Shown one piece after another: positions 1 through 9,239 of a stretch of DNA of 64,000 nucleotides. The stretch comes from Azolla caroliniana (lineage: Eukaryota > Polypodiophyta). The stretch covers positions 22,072,001 to 22,136,000 of the forward strand of contig JBHGNT010000009.1 of the NCBI GenBank assembly GCA_043228905.1, in the 5' to 3' direction. Each line of letters starts with the position of its first letter. Position 1 is the stretch's first letter. The notes below the pieces were generated by a model. The model was not told the origin of the DNA, ran no database searches, and saw only the letters and a list, made by a program, of their open reading frames with translations. A program made the position numbers and the translations under genes.

Positions 1-1129
1 TTGCCATGTGTTGGAAGACTGCGGGTGCATTGGTTAGGCCAAACGGCATAACAGTATACTCGAAATGCCCATACCGCGTGCGAAAAGCGGTCTTCCACTC
101 ATCTCCCGGTCGGATCCGCACGAGATTATACGCTCCTCGTAGGTCGATTTTAGTAAAAAACTTGGCACCATTAACTCGCTCTAAAAGACTTGATATAAGA
201 GGAAGTGCATACCTATTCCGGATGGTGACTTTATTCAATCCGCGGTAATCAACGACAAGACGAAGTGAGCCATCTTTCTTCTTGACAAAGAAGATGGGTG
301 CACCGGCCGGAGATTTCGAATGACGGATGAACCCGCTTGCCAAGTTCTCCTCTATGTAGGCTCGAAGGACTTCTAACTCGGTGGGTGACAAGTTGTAAAT
401 TGGTCCCCATGGTGGCTCGGTTCCTGGTTGTAAATCGATGGGACAGTCATAGGGACGGTGATGAGGAAGGGTACCGGCTTTTACCTTGTCAAATACATCG
501 GCATAAGGATGATATTTTGTCGGAAGTTGTATTGAGGAGTCCTTCTTAATAGTGCTAGAAGGATGTACTGATATGGCAAATAGGAACATTGCCTCCTTGG
601 GTCCTTCTTCGCGTAGTTGATGGAGTGAAATGGTCGAAACTCGGTGAGTTGCTTCTTGGGGTGGTCGATATCGGACTTCTCTTGTTCTCCAATCTATGGC
701 TGGATTATGTAATTCAAGCCATGGTAATCCTAGGACAATGGGATGCTCTGGACTACTTATTATATTAAATGATATTATACACACAAAACTACCTAGGACA
801 ACTTGAATGGGTTCTGATTCTTCTACAATATTCCCGGAAGCAATGGGATGACCATCAATGACCACTACAGATGCGGGACAAGGAAGTTTTCTTAAGGATA
901 TCTGAGAAGCTTGGGCAAAATTTCGATCCATGAAACAGGAATTAGCTCCAGAATCTAAAAGTGCTAGGACGGGTACTGGGGGAGTACTTTTAGTACTAAC
1001 AATGACTTGGGCTAGGAACACATTGCTAACTTGCTTGGAAGGAATGGAACCACTAATGGGCTGTACAGATCTAGGGCTGCTGTCCAACCAAATGGCTCCT
1101 ATTTTGGCTGGACTCAATCGTTTAACTCT
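1..1129 (-). CDS. pol: Pol polyprotein (protease, start of reverse transcriptase), partial
   Basis: Open in the -1 frame relative to gag from just after a TGA at 1132-1130 to the window edge, with no stop. It has no ATG of its own at the junction, so it is most likely made as a gag-pol fusion by -1 frameshifting at GTTAAAC (1126-1120). The aspartic protease has an intact LLDSGANS active site near 960-935, followed by the typical VLGLPWL segment. The RT begins with a [15 protein letters not shown] segment, then [20 protein letters not shown] and [14 protein letters not shown]. The YLDD catalytic loop is beyond the window. The usual role is cleavage of the polyprotein and copying of element RNA in cytoplasmic particles. 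Confidence 0.92.
1082..1126 (-). promoter_or_regulatory. -1 ribosomal frameshift cassette between gag and pol (copy A)
   Basis: On the minus strand, the slippery heptamer GTTAAAC (1126-1120) is phased G|TTA|AAC in the gag frame. It is followed by a 6-nt spacer GATTGA that holds the gag stop, then an 11-bp stem: GTCCAGCCAAA (1113-1103) pairs with TTTGGTTGGAC (1092-1082), with one G-U pair, around a 10-nt loop. Pol is open in the -1 frame from this point. GUUAAAC is a known -1 slippery site in arteriviruses. The same three parts with the same spacing occur in copy B (25504-25548). A short loop-to-downstream pairing (TAGG with CCTA) could make a pseudoknot in copy A. Confidence 0.85.
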
Positions 1130-2271
1130 TCATCTAATTGACTAAGGATTTCAAATTTATTTGAGATACTTGGGCTATTAGTACTATGAATACTATCTGA
1201 CACTCTATTAGTACTATTAATACTATCAGACACTCCAAAGGGAAGAATTGACTCGGGTTTAGTACAGGCGACGATTTGATTTACCTGTCTTCTTGGCCTA
1301 TGGGGACAATTGATGGCGATATGTCCTGGTCCACCGCAATAAAGACATAATCGATTGACACGTCGTCGTTGCTTTTCTTCTTCCGATAACGGGCCGCGTC
1401 GACGCATGGTATTGATCTCCATCGGTGTCGAAGTATTTGCTTGAGGTATGTCTCGTGCAAACGGTTTAGCCGCGACTGCGGCGTAAGTGGGCTCTGGCCT
1501 AGAGCATGGTATCTGTAATTGACGTTCTGAACGCCGTTCAAAAAGGCGGTTGTCACATCGAACTGCTCGACTGATTGCCTCCGTAAGAGACTTTGGTTCT
1601 TCGGGGAAAGTTAGAAGTAGATCTTTGACATCGTTTCGCAAGCCATAGCGAAACTGCTCCATTAGTGCTTGATCATCCCAGGGTATATCTGAAGCAAGTA
1701 GGCGGAAATCCGCCGCGTAGGCAGAGGCTGGACGATCGCCTTGACGCAATCGCCGGATCTTGTTGATCGCCGTCCTGATGCTGTCGGTGTCTCCGAAGCA
1801 GGCTTTAAACTCACCAATAAAATCTTCAAAGTTATTAAGTAAGGGTGATTGTTTTTCTAGAAGCGGAGCAAACCATGCCAAGGCTGAGCCGCTAAGTAGC
1901 GTGCCTATTAGGCCGACTCGAGATGCATCAGTGGGATATCGGGAAGGATGCATCTGGATGACTAAGCGTACCTGATTAAGGAATCCCCGGAATTGCGAAC
2001 GCGTTCCATCAAATTTCATAGGAAGTCCAATCTTGGGCTCTTTATGAAATCCTTGGGGACTGGATCCTTGTTGTTGCAACGCTGCTTCGAGTTGTTGTAC
2101 CCGTAACGCTAACTCCCCATGTTGTTGTTGCGTTTGTTGTTTTTCCATAGCGATTTGTTGCAGATCCCCTATCAGCCGTTGGTTTTCTTGTTCCAGGGCA
2201 ACAAACTTTTCTTTTAGGCACTGTAGCTCGGAGAAAACGGATTGGTATTCTTGGGCGCTAACCGTAGCCAT
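1114..2271 (-). CDS. gag: Gag polyprotein of chromovirus copy A
   Basis: A complete 385-aa ORF starting at an ATG about 70 nt inside the LTR. Residues ~10-70 are Glu/Gln/Leu-rich and look like a coiled coil. Residues ~90-240 are a retrotransposon gag domain, with a recognisable [15 protein letters not shown] segment and the WFAPLL region. A CCHC zinc knuckle ([14 protein letters not shown]) lies at ~309-322 and would bind the element RNA. The ORF ends at TGA 1116-1114, inside the spacer of the frameshift cassette, so most ribosomes should make Gag alone. Copy B carries a broken version at 24455-25516. Identity as gypsy Gag is secure. Confidence 0.93.
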   Translation of the reverse strand: MATVSAQEYQSVFSELQCLKEKFVALEQENQRLIGDLQQIAMEKQQTQQQHGELALRVQQLEAALQQQGSSPQGFHKEPKIGLPMKFDGTRSQFRGFLNQVRLVIQMHPSRYPTDASRVGLIGTLLSGSALAWFAPLLEKQSPLLNNFEDFIGEFKACFGDTDSIRTAINKIRRLRQGDRPASAYAADFRLLASDIPWDDQALMEQFRYGLRNDVKDLLLTFPEEPKSLTEAISRAVRCDNRLFERRSERQLQIPCSRPEPTYAAVAAKPFARDIPQANTSTPMEINTMRRRGPLSEEEKQRRRVNRLCLYCGGPGHIAINCPHRPRRQVNQIVACTKPESILPFGVSDSINSTNRVSDSIHSTNSPSISNKFEILSQLDEELND

Positions 2272-2326
2272 AGTATAGGGAAAAGGGTAGGAGGATGAGG
2301 GAGAGTGACAAGTAGGCTAGAGGAGG

Positions 2327-2342
2327 AAAAATTGGTTCAAAC
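2327..2342 (-). other. Primer-binding site, self-priming type (copy A)
   Basis: The first internal bases after the LTR read GTTTGAACCAATTT on the minus strand and do not begin with the TGG of a tRNA-primed site. TTGAACCAATTT (2340-2329) is the exact complement of AAATTGGTTCAA (2570-2559), which begins 33 nt downstream of the TATA box and so lies at the expected 5' end of the element RNA. This is the arrangement of self-primed Tf1. The call rests on complementarity and position. Confidence 0.72.
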
Positions 2343-2781
2343 TGTCAGGAATAGTACTAAAACAGAGATGGAATTAGTACTAAGAACAGCAGTACTATTA
2401 GTACTAAGAGGACAGGACTGCGTAAGATTCCCGAGAGAGGAAGTGAGAAGAGGAGAGAGAGAGAGATAGCGAGAATGAGAGAGAGAGAGAGATGATGACA
2501 ACAACTATATATTATGTGAAAAGATAAGTACAAGCGGCTAAGAGGCTTAAGACTGGCGTTGAACCAATTTGGTTCAAAACAATGCCTTGTGCCTCCTTTT
2601 ATAATGTTTTTAGGAATAATCCTGAAGCTTCTAGAATGTTCCAGAGAGATCTGGAATATACATCAATTTTCTATGATAAAGTATAAATGAAAATAATATC
2701 CTACAAAATACAATTCATAATCTAATGGTAAGAGCTCGACCCATGTAGCATAAAGTCATGGGTTCGAGTCTTGCCATGACA
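2343..2781 (-). repeat. 5' LTR of chromovirus copy A
   Basis: 439 bp with TGTCA...TGACA ends on the minus strand. It aligns along its length with the LTRs of copy B (23985-24375 and 29436-29864). A TATA box (TATAAAA, 2603-2597) gives a predicted RNA start near 2570. U5 holds long CT tracts and several TAGTACTA motifs. Flanking base pairs after 2781 are GGAGA; the matching target duplication would lie outside the window. Confidence 0.9.
2712..2781 (+). other. tRNA-like (A-box/B-box) sequence in LTR tip, antisense to element
   Basis: Read on the plus strand, the LTR end holds a D-arm-like TAATGGTAAGAGC and a B-box-like GGTTCGAGTCT (2761-2771). The same part of copy B's 3' LTR (minus strand, 29522-29460) is a better match, with TAGCTTAATGG and GGTTCAAATCC. 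The anticodon and acceptor arms do not fold properly, so this is not a tRNA gene. It could be tRNA-derived or act as a pol III promoter. Confidence 0.45.
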
Positions 2782-3269
2782 GGAGACAATGATAGAGGTT
2801 CATGAAAGTACCAATGATTGATTACTAAAAGCAACAATTTTTATGACTCTCAAATGCTGTGTATTAAAGATGTTGGCATGAATTAACCAATGATTGATAA
2901 GTCTGATATTTAAAATGGTGAGCATTAAAGAACCAATGAGTGAGACGTTCTATATCAAAATGGGTGCCATTAATTAGCCAATGATTTTAACATTAATCCA
3001 ACATATTCATGGCTTGTTAATGATTAGATTTATATTATACTTGATTTAACTTCATATAGATGTAGTTTATATAATATTTGATATTTTAAGTACAATTACT
3101 ATATTAAAAATAAATTTTTGATTATTGTATTAATAGAATATTACATGATATAGACATTCTATTGATTTGGCTTTTGTTTAGAGAGAAGTTTATGTTTAGA
3201 GAGGAGCTTATTAGTTTTTTTCCTTACCCTAAGCACATAACTTACAAAGCCCTATCTAGACCTTAAGCC
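2782..3269. other. AT-rich intergenic DNA
   Basis: About 490 bp with no ORF or repeat family recognised. Short imperfect repeats of ACCAATGATTGAT occur at 2809-2960. I searched both sides of the next gene for terminal inverted repeats and saw none. Confidence 0.6.
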
Positions 3270-6047
3270 ATGAGTGAAGATTCACCGTTCTCGATTGAAG
3301 AATATTGTTTGTCATCAGACTCATCGTTTTCTACTGAAGAGTATTGTTTGTCAACAGAGTCACCATATTCGATTGAAGAATATTGTCTGTCGACCGACTC
3401 ACCATATTCTATCGAAGAATATTGTCTGAGCTCATCTACAGGGAATGTAAATAATGACACATGTGAAGAGTTCTCTATTGAAGAATACGATATTAATAAA
3501 GATACAGAGAATGAAGGTAGTGCCTAGGAAACATTGAATAACATTGGCGATGGTCACAACAGAGAATTAGATTGTAACAAGGTTACACCAACCTCTATGC
3601 AGGAAGAGAAATCTAGGAGCCCTATGCATATTAGAAGAATCCCACGAAGAATTCGTTTGGCTAGATTTAGCTTGGTTACATCAAATAAACAGATTGGATT
3701 TGATGTCAAAAAAATATGTTGTGCCCGTGGTTGTATGTCTATGATTGGAAAATCAAAGTTGCGAGAATTAAGGCGATACTATTTTTCGATGACCGGTGAT
3801 GAGCAAGACACTTACCTCGGGTCACATATGCAACTAGTATCTAACAAATGTACGGGGATCAAAGTATCATTCAAGTATTATATCTTCCATGCACAACAGA
3901 TATGTAGAGTTGCATTCAAAATTGCGTTATGTGTTAGTAACATGCGGCTACATAGAGTACAACAACGTCTACTTAGCGGGGATCAGATGCTCAATTGTAA
4001 AGAGGTTCCAAGTATGAAAGGTGCAATTGGAAGACATGCTATTGGTTGGATGAAAACTTACTTTCAGTTAAATTGTGAAGTAATGCCCACTACAGGTAGG
4101 ATGCATCTTTTTGATAATTATACACGTCGGGAAGTTTATGATGTCTATCGATCTTATATGCTGGGCTCACGTAATAAGTCTATCACCTATAGCCAATTCA
4201 CAAGATTATGGAGAGCTCGGTTTTCAAATGTTATTATTCCTCGTAAAGTATGTATGGGGTATTGCTCCATTTGTGCAAATCTTAAAAGTTTGGCTAAAGG
4301 TGCAAAGACATCAATGGAAAAGGATACGAGTAAGAAGTTACTACAAGAGCATCGTGAGGCACAATCCTTAGAACGAAAGAAGGCGATGCATCATAGAGAG
4401 AAGTGTTTGAAGAGGCCCGAACAATACATGTGCTTAATGATAGATGGCATGGACCAGAAGAAGACATGCTTGCGGCATATGCGGAGGCTCCCCAAAGATG
4501 TCAATGATGAGTGCCTTGTTCAAATGCACTTGGTGGGATGCTTGGCTTATAATAGGTCTGTTCGACCTCACGTCTTCATTACTTACCCCAATGTTCACAA
4601 TGACCCTAACCTAACAGTTACAGTGACTCACCGAGTTTTGATGTCTTGGGGCCAACCTTTCCCCCTGTTCTATACATTCAATTGGACAATACTGCTAGAG
4701 AGAACAAAAATTCAACTGTATTTGGCTATCTAAGTATGTTGGTCAACCTAGAATTGTTTAGGAAAGTGAAAGTCAATTTCCTTTTGGTTGGCCACACACA
4801 TGACCATATAGATCAGATGTTTAGCACATTCTCTAGACAGTTGTCTCGGCATGATGCTTTGACTTTACCTAACTATTTGATGTCATTTGTGATGCTTATA
4901 CACCACGTCCAAAAGTGTTACACTTGAAGGAGGTATATGACTTTAAGAGATATATATTAGATGGGGGTTGTGGGAATGTTAAAGTGCTTGCTCAGTTAAA
5001 CAATATAAGTTTCAATCACATTTTTATGATAAAGAAAAATGGAATAAGTGGTTCTACACTTTTGTATGCTAAACAATATTCATCTTCTACAACATGGGAA
5101 CCTGAAGGTGGTTGCCAGTTATTACTTTGTATGCCGAGTACAATTGTCCATGGAGCTAAGCAAATGCCAATTGAGAAGAAAGGACAGTTGCAGAGCGACT
5201 TGGTATCAGAACAAAAACGGTCATGGCTCCAAGCCTTAGAAGAAAAAAGAAAGCATATTGAGGCCGCCAAGAAATATGCCGCACAACAAGACACTCATGG
5301 TGGGATGTATTTTATAGTGATCAGAAAGAAATTATAGACAATTGTGTATATGTTGATAATTGGAATTTGGAAACGCCATTCACATGGTCGCTACAACATG
5401 ATCGCGTAAATAGAACTCCGGAGCAACTAGTAAATGCGATTAATGACAACTTGGTCCATCCACAACAAAGAGACATTTATGTGGGACCAAGGATGACCAA
5501 AGCAGCCGAAGCTAGATGGCAAGGCAATTTGCAAGAGCTCACCGTGGGGATGTTGATTGCAACGCCGGCTGATGAGAACTCATATGGCCACCAATTTTGG
5601 GTTGGTAAAATTCTAGAAGTGCTAATGCATGAAATAGAAAACACGATCAAGTCTATAAATGTTCATTGGTACAACACTAGAAGTGCAAATGCTTTTACAG
5701 GTAAGTATACATTGGAGATAATTGAATGCCCAACAAGAAGGGGAGGTAGGAAGAGGAAGCGAAACATTCGTAACACCTCGACCCTTGATATCTCTGATGT
5801 GGATATCATCGTGTACAACTTCACACTTACAAAAGTCGGACGATTAAGGAAGTCAACAATAGATATAATAAAAGAAAAATTACCAGGTCTACAAGGTGGC
5901 TCGAGTCAAAGGGAAACGAGATCTGCTACATATAATCTAGAGTCAAACCATTTGGTTTATGACGAAGATAATGCACTGATTGGTACATCCGAGGATGATG
6001 AGGAGGAATCGTCATTGTATATTAGTTATAGTAGTGATTCTCCGTAA
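3270..6047 (+). pseudogene. DUF7869-like transposase-type gene, broken
   Basis: One gene spread over three frames. It starts at ATG 3270 with four 13-aa repeats built around SIEEYCLS. An in-frame TAG (3525) follows, then ~400 aa with a Cys-rich segment (GYCSICANLK) and LMIDGMDQKK. A frameshift near 4650-4680 leads to YIQLDNTARENKN and the signature VGHTHDHIDQMFS. Another near 4900 and a third near 5290-5340 lead to the C-terminal part, a basic RRGGRKRKRN tail and an acidic end. The DN...GHTHxxID pattern is that of DUF7869 proteins, which are multicopy in several plants, animals and fungi and look like transposases with an RNase H-type fold. No introns are needed. Family placement is from motif memory, and a domesticated origin is not excluded. 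Confidence 0.62.
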
Positions 6048-6369
6048 AGGAGTGATCATGAATGTATATTTGGCTATTAAGTGTAACTACATTCCGCTTG
6101 TAACAAATCGAGTAATATAAAAGCATGTGTTTTGAATTCTTATGATTTCTAAAAAATCGTTTCTTATAAAATAACATTGGTTGTAAAGTTTGTGATATAA
6201 ATTGAGAATGTATCTTTTTGAAATTCGTCTTTTTTTAGTTACTTCTAAATCACGAAAATAGTGGATTTTTAACCTTTTTCATAGTATGTTTGAACATGTA
6301 TGATACTAGTATCAATGTGTTTTGTAAAATCATTGAAAAACCCCTAAAATTTCCCTTATCCTTCCATTT
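6048..6369. other. AT-rich spacer between transposase remnant and copia fragment
   Basis: T-rich sequence, likely the 3' flank of the preceding gene. No coding signal or inverted repeat matching 2782-3269 was seen. The copia homology starts abruptly at about 6390, which marks a truncation or deletion point. Confidence 0.5.
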
Positions 6370-8993
6370 ATGCGTGATCCTTCCACTTGTGAACGCGAAC
6401 GTGTTAGAGCAGTTCAAACTCAATATGGTGCAGTAGTAAAAGTGTTGAGGTCTGATAATGGAACAGAGTATGCTAACATGACATTTAGGGCATACCTCTT
6501 AGATAAAGGAATACAACATCAAACTACATGCCCATATACACCAGAACAAAATGAGTAGCAAAGAGGAAGAATAGACATCTTCTAGAGGTAACGAGAAGCA
6601 TGATGATTTCTATGAATGTCCCAAAGCAGTTGTGGGGACATGCAGTTTTGATGGCTGCCACATTGATCAATAGAATGCCCTCTAGAGTATTGGAGTGGAA
6701 GTCTCCATGTGAGTTGTTGCAAGGCAATAACTATGGAACCCTTCCTTTGAAGGTGTTTGGATGTGTGTGTTTTGTAAAGGATAGTAGACCATATGTAGGA
6801 AAAATTGATCCTAAAGCTGTAAAATGTGTATTTGTGGGATACTCTTCCACACAAAAAGGCTATGTTTGCTAGAGTCTAGTAGAGAAGAGATTATTTGTGA
6901 GCATGGATGTGCATTTCCGAGAGTCAGAGCCATATTATAAACAAGGGGTAACTTCACCCTTTGATGACTTAATTGAGACTGAAAATATGAGGGAAGGAGA
7001 TAATGGTGAGAGGTTGCTAAAAATAGGATCAATTCCTTTATGGATCCCTACATCAGCTGAGAAACAAGTGAGCGTAGGCGGTACGAAAGAAGAAGGAAAC
7101 GAAGACAAGGAGCCTATATGTGTTGGGACTCAAGCTGAGGAGGAGCTAAAGGTGTATACAAGGAAGAGGAGGCAGAAAGAAGGAAATATGAACACATCTT
7201 CAATGCCACATGTGCCATCAAGTTCCATGTCCTGACCTGCCTCGACTTTTGAAATACCTATAGAACTCCCAAACCCAGAAATCACAGGTGATATGATTTC
7301 CTTTCCTTCTCCTATAGAGATTAGGAGGACCTCTCGCAGTAATGCAAGAGTCCCTCCTGATCGTTATGGTTTTCCTCATGATATTGCTCAGTTTATCTCT
7401 TATTCTAACATATCAGCTACACATAGAACATTCACTACATCATTAGACTCTGTCACTTTACCCAAGTGTTGGCAGGTTGCTAAAGAAGATCCAAAATGGA
7501 AAGCATCCATGCAAGAAGAACTCGGAGCTCTTGAGAAGAACAAAACTTGGGAGATTGTGTCATTACCACCAGGAAAGAAGGCGGTTGGGTGCAAATGGGT
7601 GTTTACAATAAAACAGATCCCAGAGGGAAAAATAGATTGATACAAGGCACGATTGGTGGCTAAAGGATATAGTCAGACATATGGCATTGACTACGATGAG
7701 ACTTTTGCACTTGTGGCGAAGACAAGCACTGTTAGAACACTTATATCCTTAGAAGTGAATAAGGATTGGAAATTACATCAATTAGATGTAAAAAATGCAT
7801 TCCTTCATGGAGAGTTGATGGAAGAAGTGTACATGGATGTCCCCCCAAGTTTTGGTACAATTCAAACAATAGGTAAGGTTTGCAGACTAAGGAAGTCGCT
7901 TTATGGACTGAAGCAATCTCCTCGAGCCTGGCTCGACAGGTTAAGAAGGGCTATGGTGGGTATGGGATACCAACAGACAAATGCAGACCATACAATGTTT
8001 TTTCGACAACACAAGGAGCATACTACATTACTTGCTGTGTATGTGGATGATATAATTATCACGGGTAACGATGAAGGGGAAATTGCCCAACTGAAGGTGC
8101 AATTGGGTAAAGAATTTGAGGTGAAGGATCTAGGATTGCTACGATACTTTCTTGGAATTGAGGTAGCTCGTGGAGCAGAAGGAGTTGTTCTCTGTCAGCG
8201 AAAATATGTATTAGATCTTCTCACAGAAATTTGAATGTTGGGTTGTAGGCCCGTAGCTTCTCCAATCGACCAAAATATCAAGCTAACTGAACTTGCAGGA
8301 GAGAAAGTTGATCGTGAAAGGTATCAAAGATTGGTATGTTGGTTGATTTATTTGACTCACACCCGTCCAGATATTTCATTTGCAGTAAGTGTGGTAAGTC
8401 GTTACATGCATGATCCGAGGAAAGATCATATGGATGCAGTGTGCCATATTCTGAGATGTCTCAAAGGTGCCTTGGGGAAGGGATTAATCTTTAGAAAACA
8501 TGGTCATTTTAACATTGAGGGCTATTGTGATTCTAATTGGGCTAGTTGTGCTGATGATAGGAAATCCACATCAGGATATTGCATGTTTGTTGGAGGCAAT
8601 CTAGTCTCTTGGAAGAGCAAGAAACAATCAGTAGTAGCAAGGTCAACAACCGAAGCAGAGTATAGAGCTATTGCTATAGGAGTTGCAGAGATGTTATGGC
8701 TGAGAACTCTCCTAGTAGAACGAAAGGTGAATCAAGAAAATCAAATGATGTTGTGGTGTGACAATAAGTCAGCAATCAGCATTGCCAACAATCTGGTACA
8801 TTACGATAGGACCAAGCACATCGAAATCGACAGATTCTTTATCAAGGAAAAGCTTGATAATGGAATATTAAAATTGAATCATGTTTCTACTGAACATCAA
8901 GTAGCAGATTGTCTTACAAAGGAACTTGGGCCAATAAGTCTTACTAGATTGTGTGATAAGATGGGCTCAGTGGATATTTTTCGCCCATCTTGA
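6370..8993 (+). pseudogene. pol: Copia pol remnant (integrase end, RT, RNase H)
   Basis: The integrase tail (VLRSDNGTEY, then PYTPEQN) is at 6430-6558. A 1-nt shift near 6560-6600 changes frame, after which all homology to 8993 lies in one frame interrupted by TAG at 6870 and TGA at 7233, 7638 and 8232. RT motifs are intact: GCKWVF, LDVKNAFLHG, LYGLKQSPRAW and the catalytic YVDD near 8040. RNase H holds YCDSNWA, STTEAEY, WCDNKSAI and the DRTKHIEID segment. The stops replace codons that are Trp, Arg or Gly in relatives, a pattern expected from C-to-T decay of methylated DNA. It cannot be translated as it stands. Confidence 0.9.
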
Positions 8994-9000
8994 GGGGGAG

Positions 9001-9178
9001 TGTTGAGAATGTTTAAAAGTTATAACGGCTAGCCCAACGGCTAGTTATTTCCAACAACTAGTTAGCCCAACGGCCATATCTTGGCCTTTATAAAGAGGAA
9101 CTTTCTCCTCATGTAAAAATAAGCGATCTTTGTATTTTCTCCCTCCAGTTGTGACATACCAATGTATATTACTGAACA
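9001..9178 (+). repeat. Copia 3' LTR
   Basis: Starts TGTTGAGAATG directly after the polypurine tract and probably ends at ...CTGAACA. It carries three copies of a CAACGGC(TAG) motif and a TATA-like TTTATAAAG near 9087. The 3' end is inferred, because no 5' LTR is present to compare. Confidence 0.75.
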
Positions 9179-9239
9179 AATGTGCCTTCTCATTTTTCTT
9201 TAGAGATGTCATAAGAAAAATCTAATCTGGGGGAAGTGT

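Larger units (their letters stand above)
1..2781 (-). mobile_element. Ty3/gypsy chromovirus copy A, 5' part, runs off left edge
   Basis: The minus strand reads, in order, 5' LTR (2781-2343), primer site (2342-2327), gag (2271-1114), a frameshift cassette (1126-1082) and pol through protease into reverse transcriptase at the window edge. I found no stop or frame break in gag or in the 1.1 kb of pol that is present, in contrast to the related copy B at 23985-29864, so this copy may be young and complete. The RT sequence resembles the Tf1/sushi group, and copy B of the same family ends in a chromodomain. The 3' half and 3' LTR lie outside the window. Confidence 0.93.
6370..9178 (+). mobile_element. 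5'-truncated Ty1/copia element
   Basis: Begins inside the integrase core and runs through RT and RNase H to a polypurine tract (GAGGGGGAG, 8992-9000) and a short 3' LTR (9001-9178). Gag, protease, the 5' LTR and most of integrase are missing. No target duplication can be tested without the 5' end. Confidence 0.9.

Noticed and set aside
1060-1130. +1 frameshift between gag and pol
   Set aside because: The +1 frame runs into a TAG near 1072 in copy A. The frame that carries the protease is -1, and the -1 signals fit.
2712-2781. A tRNA gene ending at the LTR border
   Set aside because: Only the A/B-box-like parts fit. Acceptor and anticodon stems do not pair and the sequence is part of the LTR in every copy.
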